64,000 bases of DNA. Source: Streptomyces sp. VRA16 Mangrove soil. GTDB taxonomy: Bacteria > Actinomycetota > Actinomycetes > Streptomycetales > Streptomycetaceae. This document shows, piece after piece, positions 35,386 to 46,870 of this stretch. The notes under the pieces are model-generated. The model saw only the letters and a list, made by a program, of their open reading frames with translations. It had not been told where the DNA came from and searched no databases. The DNA lies in the NCBI RefSeq assembly GCF_017377775.1, contig NZ_JAFVLN010000014.1, positions 124,001-188,000 on the forward strand, read 5' to 3'. Numbering within the stretch: position 1 is the stretch's first letter; the number at the start of each line of letters is the position of its first letter. A program made the position numbers and the translations under genes.

Positions 35386-36012
35386 TCAGTCGGTGTGCCG
35401 CAGCAGCAGGGGGACCATGACCCGGTCGATCAGCTCCACCAGGTCCACCTCCTCCCATTCGCTGCCGCACACCTTCGAGCGGTACATCATCATCGCCGGG
35501 ATCACGTCGCAGACGGAAGGCTCGGTCGCGTCGGGGCGCACTTCTCCGCGCGCGATTCCACGTCGCACGACTTCCTTGATCAGCTCCACGCTGGGTTCGA
35601 TGACACCTTCGATGATCACACTGTGGAAGCGCTCCGCGGTGAGGGTGTCGCATTCGTGAATCACCGAGCGCAGCGCGTAGCCAGGTCTCGAGAACATCGC
35701 GTCACGCATCTGCCGGCACAGCTCCAGCAGGTCCTCGCGCACGCTTCCCCGGTCCGGCACGGAGTCGATCTGCGGGAGGCCCGCCTGGAGGGCGTCCACG
35801 ACGAGGTCCTCCTTGCAGGGCCAGCGTCGGTAGACCGCGGCCTTCCCGGTCTGGGCGCTCGCGGCGACGCCCTCCATCGTGAGGCCGTTCCAGCCGACCG
35901 TGCTGAGCTGATCGAGCGCGGCTTCGAGGATGGCCCGCTCCAGTACAGGGCCACGCCGGCGCAGCGAGGCGGCCGACCGAGCGGGGGCGGCCGTCCAGCG
36001 CGAAGTAACCAT
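35386..36012 (-). CDS. TetR/AcrR-family repressor
   Basis: A 208-residue regulator. N-terminal HTH (about 25-70): LERAILEAALDQLSTVGWNGLTMEGVAASAQTGKAAVYRRWPCKEDLV. The C-terminal ligand domain (DRGSVREDLLELCRQMRDAM... ) resembles TetR_C_16-type domains. It faces an MFS drug-efflux gene, and the gap contains two near-identical 20-bp palindromes. It most probably represses the pump until it binds a toxic ligand. The ribosome site is GGAGAG about 6-8 bases from ATG 36012. Confidence 0.92.
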   Translation of the reverse strand: MVTSRWTAAPARSAASLRRRGPVLERAILEAALDQLSTVGWNGLTMEGVAASAQTGKAAVYRRWPCKEDLVVDALQAGLPQIDSVPDRGSVREDLLELCRQMRDAMFSRPGYALRSVIHECDTLTAERFHSVIIEGVIEPSVELIKEVVRRGIARGEVRPDATEPSVCDVIPAMMMYRSKVCGSEWEEVDLVELIDRVMVPLLLRHTD

Positions 36013-36334
36013 CGTCTTCTCTCCATCGGGCGGTTCGAGAGCGGTCCGGGCGCACGGCGGCGAATTCGGCGAACGATCACGTCCGCCGAAGGGGATGCAC
36101 CACCGTCACCACGAAGTGGAGGGGAGTGTTCAGCGGCGCCCTCACGGGGGATCCATGGTGACAACCTCTCGGTCGACGCACGACACAACGGGCCCGGCAG
36201 GGCCCCGCCCCCGACCAGAATGTCAGGCGAGGCGGCTTCTATCGACGGCGTGGACGCGCAAATCACACCGGCCGTCGCCCCCGGGAGCCCGCTCGCGCCT
36301 CAACCCCACACCACTCCAAGGAGTCAACTCCCTT

Positions 36335-36401
36335 AGGGAACGCTTGTGTTCACGAAGCCCGACTCGCTATGGTCTCGATTAGTGAACGCTTACGTTCACT
36401 A
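36335..36401 (+). promoter_or_regulatory. Paired TetR operators flanking the MFS promoter
   Basis: O2 at 36380-36401 is a perfect palindrome TAGTGAACG-N4-CGTTCACTA. O1 at 36335-36354 (AGGGAACGCTTGTGTTCACG) matches it at 16 of 20 positions. Centres are 46 bp apart. A promoter TTGTGT (36344-36349), 18 bp, TATGGT (36368-36373) lies between, so binding would block it. The remaining 36013-36334 stretch shows nothing clear beyond the regulator's own 5' region. Confidence 0.75.
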
Positions 36402-36423
36402 CTTGGCTTCTGGGGGACATCCT

Positions 36424-37983
36424 GTGACGCACGATCAAATCCAGACGCAATCACCCGCGCCCGCTCCACCGGGCTCGGCCAAGCCTTCGGCCCACCCCGG
36501 CATCGCCCTTGCGGTGATCGCCGCATGCCAACTGATGGTGGTGCTGGACGCCACCATCGTGAACATCGCGTTGCCTCACATCCAGACGGCGCTGAACTTC
36601 TCGACCACGAACCTGACTTGGGTGGTCAGCGCCTACACCCTCACCTTCGGCGGGCTGCTGCTGCTCGGCGGCCGGGCCGGGGACATCCTCGGCCGACGCC
36701 GGGTCTTCATCACCGGCATCCTGCTCTTCACCCTCGCGTCGCTGCTCGGCGGACTCGCCCAGGAACCCTGGCAGTTGCTGGCCGCGCGCGTCCTTCAGGG
36801 TGTGGGCGGGGCCATCGCCTCTCCCACCTCCCTAGCGCTCATCACCACGACGTTCCCCGAAGGGCCCGAGCGCAACAGGGCGTTCGGCATCTTCGCCGCG
36901 GTGTCCGCGGGCGGCGGCGCCGTGGGCCTGCTGGCCGGCGGTCTGCTCACCGACTGGCTCGACTGGCGCTGGGTGCTGTTCGTGAACGTACCGATCGGCC
37001 TCCTCATCGCCGCGCTCGCCCCGCGTTACATCAAGGAGTCCGAGCGCCACCCGGGCCGCTTCGACCTCACCGGCGCGCTCACCTCGACGCTCGGCATGGT
37101 CGCCCTCGTGTACGGCTTCATCAGGGCCGCGTCCGACGGCTGGCGGGACGGGCTCACCATGGGCGCGTTCGCCGCGGCGGTGGTACTGCTCGCCGCGTTC
37201 ATCCTGGTGGAGTCGCGAGCCAAGGAGCCGATCACCCCGCTGCGGATGTTCGCCGACCGCAATCGTTCAGGCACGTACGTGATCATGATCAGCCTCGCCG
37301 CGGCGATGTTCGGCATGTTCTTCTACATCGTGCTCTTCGTGCAGAACGTGCTGGGGTACTCCCCCATCAAGGCCGGTCTGGCCTTCCTGCCGGTCACGGT
37401 GGTGATCGCTCTGGGTGCGGGGATATCCCAGCGGCTGCTGCCGACCCTCGGCCCGAAGCCGTTCCTGATCACCGGCGCGACCCTGGTCGCCATCGGGCTG
37501 ACCTGGCAGTCCCTGATCGACTCGGGCAGCTCGTACGTGGGCGGTGTGCTTGGCCCGATGCTGATCTTCGGTTTCGGCATGGGGCTGAACTTCGTCACGG
37601 TCACGGTCACGGCCGTCTCCGGCGTCGCACCGCACGAAGCGGGCGCGGCCTCGGCCCTGCTGAACACCACGCAGCAGGTCGGCGGGTCCATCGGCCTGGC
37701 CATCCTGACCACGGTCTTCGGCAGTGCCAGCCGTGACGAGGCGGCCAAGCAGGTCACGTCGTTCATGAGCCAGGCCAGCCCCGAGCAGAAGGCCGCCTTC
37801 GCCAAGACGCACCAACTGCCGGCCCCGTGGGGGCACGAAGTGCTCTCCCATGGGATATCGACGGCCTTCATACCGGCCGCCGCCATGGCGGTGCTCGCCC
37901 TGGCCGTCGCCTCTCTTGTGATCCGAGTGCGCAAGAGCGACATGGAGGCACTCGCCGGCGCGAGTGCCACACCGGTCGCGTAG
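36424..37983 (+). CDS. MFS drug-efflux transporter (DHA2, EmrB/QacA type)
   Basis: A 519-residue proton-coupled exporter with 14 predicted membrane helices. N-terminal hallmark MVVLDATIVNIALPHIQTAL, motif A GGRAGDILGRRRVF, and the LFVNVPIGLLIA segment typical of DHA2. The start is GTG 36424 after a GGGGGA ribosome site. The operators ahead of it and the divergent TetR repressor indicate inducible expression. The natural substrate is unknown; hydrophobic antibiotics or dyes are usual for the family. Confidence 0.93.
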   Translation: MTHDQIQTQSPAPAPPGSAKPSAHPGIALAVIAACQLMVVLDATIVNIALPHIQTALNFSTTNLTWVVSAYTLTFGGLLLLGGRAGDILGRRRVFITGILLFTLASLLGGLAQEPWQLLAARVLQGVGGAIASPTSLALITTTFPEGPERNRAFGIFAAVSAGGGAVGLLAGGLLTDWLDWRWVLFVNVPIGLLIAALAPRYIKESERHPGRFDLTGALTSTLGMVALVYGFIRAASDGWRDGLTMGAFAAAVVLLAAFILVESRAKEPITPLRMFADRNRSGTYVIMISLAAAMFGMFFYIVLFVQNVLGYSPIKAGLAFLPVTVVIALGAGISQRLLPTLGPKPFLITGATLVAIGLTWQSLIDSGSSYVGGVLGPMLIFGFGMGLNFVTVTVTAVSGVAPHEAGAASALLNTTQQVGGSIGLAILTTVFGSASRDEAAKQVTSFMSQASPEQKAAFAKTHQLPAPWGHEVLSHGISTAFIPAAAMAVLALAVASLVIRVRKSDMEALAGASATPVA

Positions 37984-38018
37984 CCGCGGCGCTCGCACGT
38001 CCCCCGAGCATGGCGCCC

Positions 38019-38056
38019 GTGCCCGTCCCGCCCTCGCCCCAGGGCAGGGCGGGCAC
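38019..38056. terminator. Convergent terminator hairpin
   Basis: 16-nt arms (38019-38034 and 38041-38056) pair at 15 positions including one G-U, loop CGCCCC. Between the MFS gene (+) and the ADP-ribosylglycohydrolase (-). Confidence 0.65.
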
Positions 38057-38163
38057 GTGGTCACTTCCACCCGTATCCGGTGGGCACGGCTGAAGGAGCC
38101 CACCCCCGGCCTGCCTCTACATCGCCGAAAGACCCGGCTCCGTACCCGAAGAATCCGGCGCGG

Positions 38164-39075
38164 TCAGAGCGCCGGCTCGGCCGGGGCCCACTCCGGGAGC
38201 GGCTCCGTACGCCGCAACCACTCGGCCGAGGGCGCCCCGCCCTTGCCGGACGCGACGACGCCGCCCACGATGGCGCAGGTGGTGTCCAGGTCACCGCCCA
38301 CCTGGGCGGTGCTCCAGAAAGCGTCCTCGAAGTCTCCGAGCCCGCGCGCCGCGGACCACAGGGCGAACGGCACGGTGTCGTGCGCGGTCGTACGCCGCCC
38401 GCTGCCGAGCACCGCGGCCACGGTGGCCGCGTCGCCGTAGTCGAGCATGTCCTTGGCCCGGCGCAGTCCGGCCTGCACCGCACTGCGCGGCACCAGCGCG
38501 ATCACGCCGTCCAGCAGCGCGTGCGGGGTCGGCGGCCCCTGCGGGTCGGCCACGAGCGCCGCGGCGGCGGCCACGGCCATCGCGCCGACGACGGCCTCAC
38601 GGTGCTGATGTGTCGGGTAGGCCGAGATCTCGGCCTGGTGCGTAGCCTGCTCCGGGTCGTCGGCGTAGTAGGCGCCGAGGGGGGCGATCCGCATCGAGGC
38701 GCCGTTCCCCCACGAGCCCTGTCCCTTGAACAGGGCGGACGACAGGGCGCGCCAGTCGCCGCCCTCGCGGATCTGGCGCAGCAGCCGGTTCACGGCCGGG
38801 CCGTACCCGCGGTCGAAGTCGTGGTGTTCGGCGAACGAGCGGGCCAGGTCGTCCTGGTCGATCCGGCCGTGCCCGGCCAGGACGGCGACCACGGAGCACG
38901 CCATCTCGGTGTCGTCGGTCCACTGCCACATGCCGTCGGGCAGCGCACGACGCTTGAGCAGTGGGTAGTTCGCGGGAACGAAGAACTGCGACCCCAGCGC
39001 GTCTCCCACGGAAAGTCCCCGCAGGCTGGCCAGGGCGCGGTCCATGCGCCGTTCGGGAGAGGAGTCAGCGGTCAT
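38164..39075 (-). CDS. ADP-ribosylglycohydrolase-family protein
   Basis: A 303-residue all-helical hydrolase of the DraG/ARH family, which removes ADP-ribose from proteins or small molecules using two Mg ions. Metal motifs: LSVGDALGSQF near the N-terminus, WTDDTEMACSV (TDDTxM signature) and near the C-terminus TAQVGGDLDTTCAIVGG (GGDxDT). All metal ligands appear intact, so it should be active. Start ATG 39075; it is 12 bases from the phosphatase stop on the same strand, so the two are probably co-transcribed. Substrate unknown. Confidence 0.92.
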   Translation of the reverse strand: MTADSSPERRMDRALASLRGLSVGDALGSQFFVPANYPLLKRRALPDGMWQWTDDTEMACSVVAVLAGHGRIDQDDLARSFAEHHDFDRGYGPAVNRLLRQIREGGDWRALSSALFKGQGSWGNGASMRIAPLGAYYADDPEQATHQAEISAYPTHQHREAVVGAMAVAAAAALVADPQGPPTPHALLDGVIALVPRSAVQAGLRRAKDMLDYGDAATVAAVLGSGRRTTAHDTVPFALWSAARGLGDFEDAFWSTAQVGGDLDTTCAIVGGVVASGKGGAPSAEWLRRTEPLPEWAPAEPAL

Positions 39076-39087
39076 CGCTCTGCCACT

Positions 39088-39747
39088 CTATCCGGTGGCG
39101 CCCCACGGCCGCGGTTCGCACCATCGTTCGAATTCTCGATCCAGTACGTATTTTCCGTTCGACCCGAGAACGAGCGACCGGGTCTCGGCGTTCCCGGGAT
39201 TCGACAGTGACTCGAAGTCCTGGACGGTCCAGTGGAACCAGCGCATGCAGAACAGCCGCATGGTGAGTCCGTGGGTCACGAGGAGCACGTTCGGCGGGTG
39301 GTCGGGGTCCTCGAAGCTGCGGTAGAGGCTCTCCAGGAAGGCGCCGACCCGGTCGTACACGTCCGCCCCGGACTCCCCCTGGGCGAAGCGGTAGAAGAAG
39401 TGCCCGTACGCGTCCCGGTACGCCTTCTGGAGCCGCACGTCGTCGCGGTCCTGCCAGTTTCCCCAGTCCTGCTCCCGCAGGCGTGGCTCCTCACGCACCC
39501 GGACCAGCTCGGGATCGAGACGGAACGCCTGGAAGGTCTCGTGCGTGCGCCGGTACGGCGAGACGTAGACGCTCACCCGCTCCCGTCCGAACAGCTCGCG
39601 CAGTTCCTTTCCGGTCTCGTCGGCCTGCCGCCAGCCGGTCTCGGTGAGCGCCAGAGCGTGGTCCGGCTCGCGCTCGTAGACGGTGTCGTCGGCGTTGCCT
39701 TCGGATTCGCCGTGCCGGACAAGAACGATGCGCCGCGGTCGTGCCAT
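39088..39747 (-). CDS. Histidine phosphatase family protein
   Basis: A 219-residue phosphoglycerate-mutase-like phosphatase. Phospho-acceptor His in IVLVRHGESEGN (RHG motif), catalytic acid region FRLDPELVRVREEPRLREQDWG, second His in NVLLVTHGLTMRLF. The SPYRRTHETFQAF arginine helps hold phosphate. Members act on sugar phosphates, nucleotides or proteins; substrate unknown. It precedes the ADP-ribosylglycohydrolase gene by 12 bases. Confidence 0.9.
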   Translation of the reverse strand: MARPRRIVLVRHGESEGNADDTVYEREPDHALALTETGWRQADETGKELRELFGRERVSVYVSPYRRTHETFQAFRLDPELVRVREEPRLREQDWGNWQDRDDVRLQKAYRDAYGHFFYRFAQGESGADVYDRVGAFLESLYRSFEDPDHPPNVLLVTHGLTMRLFCMRWFHWTVQDFESLSNPGNAETRSLVLGSNGKYVLDREFERWCEPRPWGATG

Positions 39748-39854
39748 GACTCGACCCTAGATCGCTTCTGCCGGGCGCGAGCACTCGTACGGCCCATCCG
39801 GCGTAGGTCACACGAGCGACCCGGAGCTCCGGGCACGCGCGCGTGGCCGTGCGA

Positions 39855-40460
39855 TCACACAGTCCAGGTCGGTTCCAGCTGCACGATGTCGCCGGAGATG
39901 GCGGCAATGTCGGCCTCCGTCTGTGCGCGCAGAGACAGCCGCTCCACCCGGTCCACCTGGTACTTGCCGTGCTCGGCCGCCGACCGCCACATGGACAGGA
40001 CGAGGAACTCCTCTCCCTGGGCCTCGCCGAAGAGGCCGCGGACCATGCCGGGGGAGCCGGCCATCGCCGGATTCCACACCTTCTGCTGCATCAAGGTGAA
40101 GTGCTCGGCCCGTTCGCTGTGCACCTTGCAGTGCGCGACCCGCACCACGTCCGCGTCCGTGAACCTCGGCTCGAACCCGGTCTTCACGTCGAAGCGGTGG
40201 TCGAAGAGCTTCACCTGGATGTCCTTGTACGTGCCGACCTGCGCGGCGGCGAGCCGGTCGTGGGAGCGCGCCATGAAGGAGTCGTAGAAGGCACGGCTCT
40301 CCCAGAAGCCGAACACATGGGCCACGCCGGGCCGCTGCTTGCTCCAGCCCCCGCCCTGCCCCCGGAAACCCGGCTCCCCCAGGAGCCCCGCCCATTTCCG
40401 CTGTCCCCGCTCGAACCCCCGAGGGTCCACCACCGTGCAGCGAATCCACTTGACCAGCAC
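39855..40460 (-). CDS. YdbC-like / DUF4937 protein
   Basis: A 201-residue protein. N-terminus VLVKWIRCTVVDPRGFERGQRKWAGLLGEPGF and repeat-like ABM folds: GVAHVFGFWESRAFYDSFM, then EEFLVLSMWRSAAEHGKYQVDRVERL. It looks like two dimeric alpha-beta barrel (monooxygenase-like) halves in one chain. No catalytic residue can be assigned. Start GTG 40460. It lies downstream of the arylamine N-acetyltransferase on the same strand with a 34-base gap. Confidence 0.75.
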   Translation of the reverse strand: MLVKWIRCTVVDPRGFERGQRKWAGLLGEPGFRGQGGGWSKQRPGVAHVFGFWESRAFYDSFMARSHDRLAAAQVGTYKDIQVKLFDHRFDVKTGFEPRFTDADVVRVAHCKVHSERAEHFTLMQQKVWNPAMAGSPGMVRGLFGEAQGEEFLVLSMWRSAAEHGKYQVDRVERLSLRAQTEADIAAISGDIVQLEPTWTV

Positions 40461-40494
40461 CGCGCCATCGTACGGCGCGGTGCGTGACGCGGGG

Positions 40495-41319
40495 TCACTC
40501 TCCGGCGTAGTGCCTTCGCACCAGCTCGGCGTGGTCGTCGTCGCTCAGCTCGATCTCGAACTCGTGGGCGAGAAGGTCCCTCAACTCGCCCGTCCGAACG
40601 GTCCGTTCGGACCGACTGCCGTCGGGTCGCTCGATCACCAGGTCACGGCCGGTCAACAGGCGCCGCTCGGCGGCGGTCGCGTACTGCACCACAGGCCTGC
40701 GGATGAACGACGACCGCGGGTGCGTGGTGGTGTAGTGGTTCATCACCATGTAGTCGACGGGATGACGCCCTTCGAGCGTGAAGGCGTACAGGTCGCGCCA
40801 TCCGTCGGTGTGCAGGCCGCGCAGCACCCACTCCGCCTCGCTCTCCTTCGAGAGCGCGAACTGCCAGTCGGCGTGCCTCGCCTGCTCGCCGTCACGCAGT
40901 GGCATCGGCGCGCGCAGCCCGTACGCCCCGAAGCCGACGTCGCACACCCACGCTCCGCCGTCGCTCGCGACGACGCGGGTCAGCATGTGCGTGACGGGCC
41001 GCATCGAGGACGCCCCCACACGCACGCGTGCCCCGAGTCCCGTGACGGAGAAGCCGACGAACTCCAGGACGGAGGCGAACAACAGGTTGTGCTCGTAGCA
41101 GTAGCCGCCCCGCCGCCGACGGACCAGCTTGTCCTCGAGCGCCGACAGTTCGAGAGGGACGGGCCTGCCCAGCATCATCTCCAGGTTCTCGAACGGGATC
41201 GCCGCCACATGAGCGCGGTGCAGTGCCCGCAGCGTCTCCCCGTCCGGCTTCAACTCCCCCTCGAAGCCGATCCTCGCCACGTAGGCCTCGATGTCCACGT
41301 CTTCCCCGTTCCACGCCAT
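40495..41319 (-). CDS. Arylamine N-acetyltransferase
   Basis: A 274-residue NAT that transfers acetyl (or propionyl) from CoA to arylamines or hydrazines. The Cys-His-Asp triad is visible: Cys in RRRGGYCYEHN, His in PVTHMLTRV and Asp in WVCDVGFG. IPFENLEMMLGR is a family hallmark. ATG 41319 with a GGGGGA site. In Streptomyces, relatives act in detoxification or in acylating aromatic amine intermediates of secondary metabolism; nothing here points to a specific pathway. Confidence 0.93.
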   Translation of the reverse strand: MAWNGEDVDIEAYVARIGFEGELKPDGETLRALHRAHVAAIPFENLEMMLGRPVPLELSALEDKLVRRRRGGYCYEHNLLFASVLEFVGFSVTGLGARVRVGASSMRPVTHMLTRVVASDGGAWVCDVGFGAYGLRAPMPLRDGEQARHADWQFALSKESEAEWVLRGLHTDGWRDLYAFTLEGRHPVDYMVMNHYTTTHPRSSFIRRPVVQYATAAERRLLTGRDLVIERPDGSRSERTVRTGELRDLLAHEFEIELSDDDHAELVRRHYAGE

Positions 41320-41490
41320 TCCCCCATGATCAGCTGGACGGCGACATTCACCAACCCCGTTTCGCCCGCCGCGACACCGACACGGCGATCCCTTCACGGC
41401 CTGGGCCCACCGTGGTCGGTGGGACGGTTGTCAGTGGGACCACGTAGCGTGTCGGTAGCACTCAACATCGCGCCGAGAAGGGGGAGTTCG

Positions 41491-42027
41491 GTGAGCAGTC
41501 TCCGCAAGGGACTCGAGAAGGTCGAGGTCGGGCTGAAGTGGGACCCGAGCCCGATCGGTTCGCCTCCCCACGACCTGGACCTGGTCGCGGCGACGTACAC
41601 CCGCGAGGACCCGCAGGGCGCCCCGGCGTACGTCGTCCATTTCGACAGCCGTTCCCCGGACGGGACGATCGTCCTCAACCGGGACAGCAGGAACGGGCAG
41701 GGGTTCGGCTTCGACGAGGTCATGACGCTCGAACTGGAGCGGCTCGGACCGCAGTACGCGCGCGTGGTCGTCGGCGTCGTCCTCCAGCAGAACGAGCAGG
41801 GGGCGGAGCGCCCGAAGGCGTTCTGGAACGTCGAGAGCACGGCGGTGCGGATACGCGCCGGGTACACCGATCTGTCGCAGCACGACCTGTCGGCCGTGGC
41901 GGCCCATTCGGCCACCACCGTCGCCGAGTTCACCCGGGACGTCGACGGGGAGTGGTCCTTCCACGAGGTCGTCCGCGGCTTCGACGGCGACCTCACCGCC
42001 TTCACCGCGGCGATGGGCTCCCTGTAG
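41491..42027 (+). CDS. TerD-family protein
   Basis: A 178-residue calcium-binding beta-sandwich protein. Features: GLKWDPSPIGSPPHDLDLVAATY, then FDSRSPDGTIVLNRDSRNGQGFGFDEVMTLELERL with acidic Ca-site residues. TerD proteins bind Ca2+ and are linked to tellurite and stress resistance and, in Streptomyces, to development. The start is GTG 41491 after AAGGGGGA. It diverges from the acetyltransferase and stands alone, not in a full ter operon. Confidence 0.9.
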   Translation: MSSLRKGLEKVEVGLKWDPSPIGSPPHDLDLVAATYTREDPQGAPAYVVHFDSRSPDGTIVLNRDSRNGQGFGFDEVMTLELERLGPQYARVVVGVVLQQNEQGAERPKAFWNVESTAVRIRAGYTDLSQHDLSAVAAHSATTVAEFTRDVDGEWSFHEVVRGFDGDLTAFTAAMGSL

Positions 42028-42193
42028 CGCTTCCCCGCGCCTTGCGCCGAAGGGCCGCGGGACCGGCGGAGTCCCGCAGCCCTTGCCTCAGGCTTCCGGT
42101 CCGCCGCTGGGGCGGCGCACTCCTCCCGAAGCTGTCGTGGGGCGTGCGGATAAGCAGTGGAGCTCCGGACGTGGCGATGACAGGGTGAGATCC

Positions 42194-43567
42194 ATGCCGT
42201 CGCCCACAGTCGAACAGCTCCTCCGTGAACTGCACGCCTCGCTCGCACTGCGCAAGCGTCCGGAAGACGTGGCCCGACTCATCCAGGATCTGTACGCGGC
42301 CCAGGGCACCGACCTCGACGCGGCGACCGAGACGGCGCTCGCCAAGGCCGCCGAACACTCGCTGCGCAACCTCTGGCACGGCTACACATCCATGCGGGAG
42401 GAGTTCGCCCGGCCGGTCGGCGCACAGCGCCAACTCGCCCGAGCGGCAGCACTGTTCAACAGCGTGCCGGACCTGCCGGACGGCGCCGGGGACGATCCGG
42501 CCCGGATCGAGGCGGTGATCCGGCGAGCGGGCGAGGAGATCGGCCGCGCCTACGGGCAGAACGACTTCGGCACGGATCGCCTCGACCGGTCCGAGCGCGC
42601 GGCGGCGGGCCTCGGGGAGATCTCCAAGCGTCAGTACAACAAGCGTTTCCGGCTGCTGCGGCGGATGGAGGCCAAGCTGGCCCGGCTCGTCCACGAGCAG
42701 CGCCGCCGCGAAGTGACCGTCACCGGAAAAGGCGCCTTCGCCCACGCCCTGCCGTACGAGCTGTTCGCCACGGATCCGGACACGGCGGCCTTCATCGCCT
42801 ACATCACGGCGCGCGGATACATGCGCAGCGTCTTCACCAACGGTCGGCAGCGTCAGGTCTACGACGAGGTCGGCGAGGCCCTGTTCCGGCGCCTGACGGC
42901 GCTCCCCGACCAGACCTGCTGGTACGCGGTCGCGCATGTGCACCCCACGGCTGAGGTGCTGGCCCAGGTGTCCGACCAGGACCTCGTCCGACTGCTGGTC
43001 CGGTGGAACGGGTTTCTGCGCCAGGTCGCCGGCCTGCTGGAGGACGCCTGGAACCGGCATCCCCTGGAGCGCGACACGATGATCGTGCGCCGTGGCGACG
43101 ACTCGTCGACGTGGAACCAGGCGGCACAGGCGTGGAACACGGCCAGGACGCACTGGTTCGCGCTCCTGGCCGAGCTGGGGCAGGAGGAGATCCTGGATCG
43201 GTTCTGCCCCGGCAAGGTGCCCCGGCTGATGGCGGCCGACGTGGCGTACTGGCACCGGATGAGCGGCGGCGGGCTGCACCCGGACACCTACGTCTGGGCG
43301 GAGCTTCCTCTGCCCTGGGAAGTGCTCCGGGGTGAGAAGGAATGCCCGCGCTCGCTCGTCGAGGCGGTCTGCGCCCGTCATCGGGTGGACCCGGCCACCG
43401 GTGCCTGGACGGCTCCGCGTCCGGCGGCTGAGGCCGTCGCCTTCCGGCGGACGCCCGAACTGGTGCACGGAGTCGCCGTCGCCGACCCGCTCATGGCCAG
43501 CGCGCTCCGTTCGGCGGGGGTCTTCTCCGGCAAGGGGAAGCGTGCTGCCGCCCAGGAGTGGACATGA
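42194..43567 (+). CDS. Conserved hypothetical protein (457 residues)
   Basis: A long, soluble, mostly helical protein with no recognised domain. Residues 1-170 look like helical bundles (VEQLLRELHASLALRKRPEDVARLIQDLYAAQG); then ISKRQYNKRFRLLRRMEAKLARLVHEQRRRE, and a C-terminal half with Trp/His-rich segments (DQTCWYAVAHVHPTAE, WNTARTHWFALLAELG, VAYWHRMSGGGLHPDTY). Codon use is ordinary for the window, so it is a real gene. ATG 42194 begins it. A tRNA-like element follows 60 bases later. Confidence 0.8.
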   Translation: MPSPTVEQLLRELHASLALRKRPEDVARLIQDLYAAQGTDLDAATETALAKAAEHSLRNLWHGYTSMREEFARPVGAQRQLARAAALFNSVPDLPDGAGDDPARIEAVIRRAGEEIGRAYGQNDFGTDRLDRSERAAAGLGEISKRQYNKRFRLLRRMEAKLARLVHEQRRREVTVTGKGAFAHALPYELFATDPDTAAFIAYITARGYMRSVFTNGRQRQVYDEVGEALFRRLTALPDQTCWYAVAHVHPTAEVLAQVSDQDLVRLLVRWNGFLRQVAGLLEDAWNRHPLERDTMIVRRGDDSSTWNQAAQAWNTARTHWFALLAELGQEEILDRFCPGKVPRLMAADVAYWHRMSGGGLHPDTYVWAELPLPWEVLRGEKECPRSLVEAVCARHRVDPATGAWTAPRPAAEAVAFRRTPELVHGVAVADPLMASALRSAGVFSGKGKRAAAQEWT

Positions 43568-43629
43568 CCGGCGGCAGCCCGGGCAATTCAGTTGTCCCGC
43601 CCGGCGGCCCGGGCCATCATGGCGGCGGC

Positions 43630-43702
43630 GACGAGGAAGCTCTGCGGAGGAGCGCCCGGCTCTGATCCCGGGTGGACGCAGGTTCGAATCCTGCCCTCGT
43701 CG
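43630..43702 (+). tRNA. Atypical tRNA-like gene, isotype undetermined
   Basis: 73 bases fold as a cloverleaf by eye: acceptor GACGAGG/CCTCGTC (perfect), D-stem GCTC/GAGC, anticodon stem CCCGG/CCGGG, 5-nt variable loop, T-arm GCAGG-TTCGAAT-CCTGC (perfect), discriminator G, no encoded CCA (CCT follows). Oddities: the anticodon loop has 8 nt (CTCTGATC), position 8 is A and position 14 is T, reversing the usual T8-A14 pair. Reading U33 at the second loop base gives CTG (Gln); other readings are possible. It could be a functional unusual tRNA or a decaying copy. Not verified with a covariance model. Confidence 0.6.
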
Positions 43703-43734
43703 CCTTTCGCATGCTTCCCGACCCCAGGTACAGC

Positions 43735-43767
43735 AGAAGGGGACCGGCCGTGGCCGGACCCCTTCTT
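43735..43767. terminator. Terminator hairpin after the tRNA-like gene
   Basis: Long dyad AGAAGGGG-A-CCGGCC / GGCCGG-A-CCCCTTCT with a GT loop and a single A-A mismatch, followed by TTGAG on the plus strand. Confidence 0.65.
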
Positions 43768-43793
43768 GAGCTGTCGGTCAGCTACCTGTGCGG

Positions 43794-43822
43794 GCTACGC
43801 CGGGCGTCGCGTCCGGCGTAGC
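43794..43822 (-). terminator. nrdJ terminator
   Basis: A 10-bp perfect stem GCTACGCCGG / CCGGCGTAGC with a 9-nt loop, 12 bp past the nrdJ stop. Confidence 0.6.
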
Positions 43823-43833
43823 TCCACGTCTGG

Positions 43834-46734
<2,901 letters not shown>

Positions 46735-46870
46735 GCCGCCTCCCATATATCGGGCTAAAACGCCCTAAAGTGCCCGGAACTTCCCGTGCACGGTGTGTGT
46801 CTTGTGTTGCGGCCGCCGCTCTTGCCGCCCGCAACAGGTCTGTGGATCGCCGCCGTCCGGCCCCTGCCGG

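Noticed and set aside
43630..43710. tRNA-like gene as an integration site
   Set aside because: No integrase, direct repeat of the T-arm, or foreign composition beside it.
46735..46870. GGGCGTTTTAGCCC hairpin and AT-rich patch between nrdR and nrdJ as a terminator or riboswitch
   Set aside because: Too short for a B12 riboswitch and not followed by a T-run; may be a secondary promoter, but the evidence is too weak.
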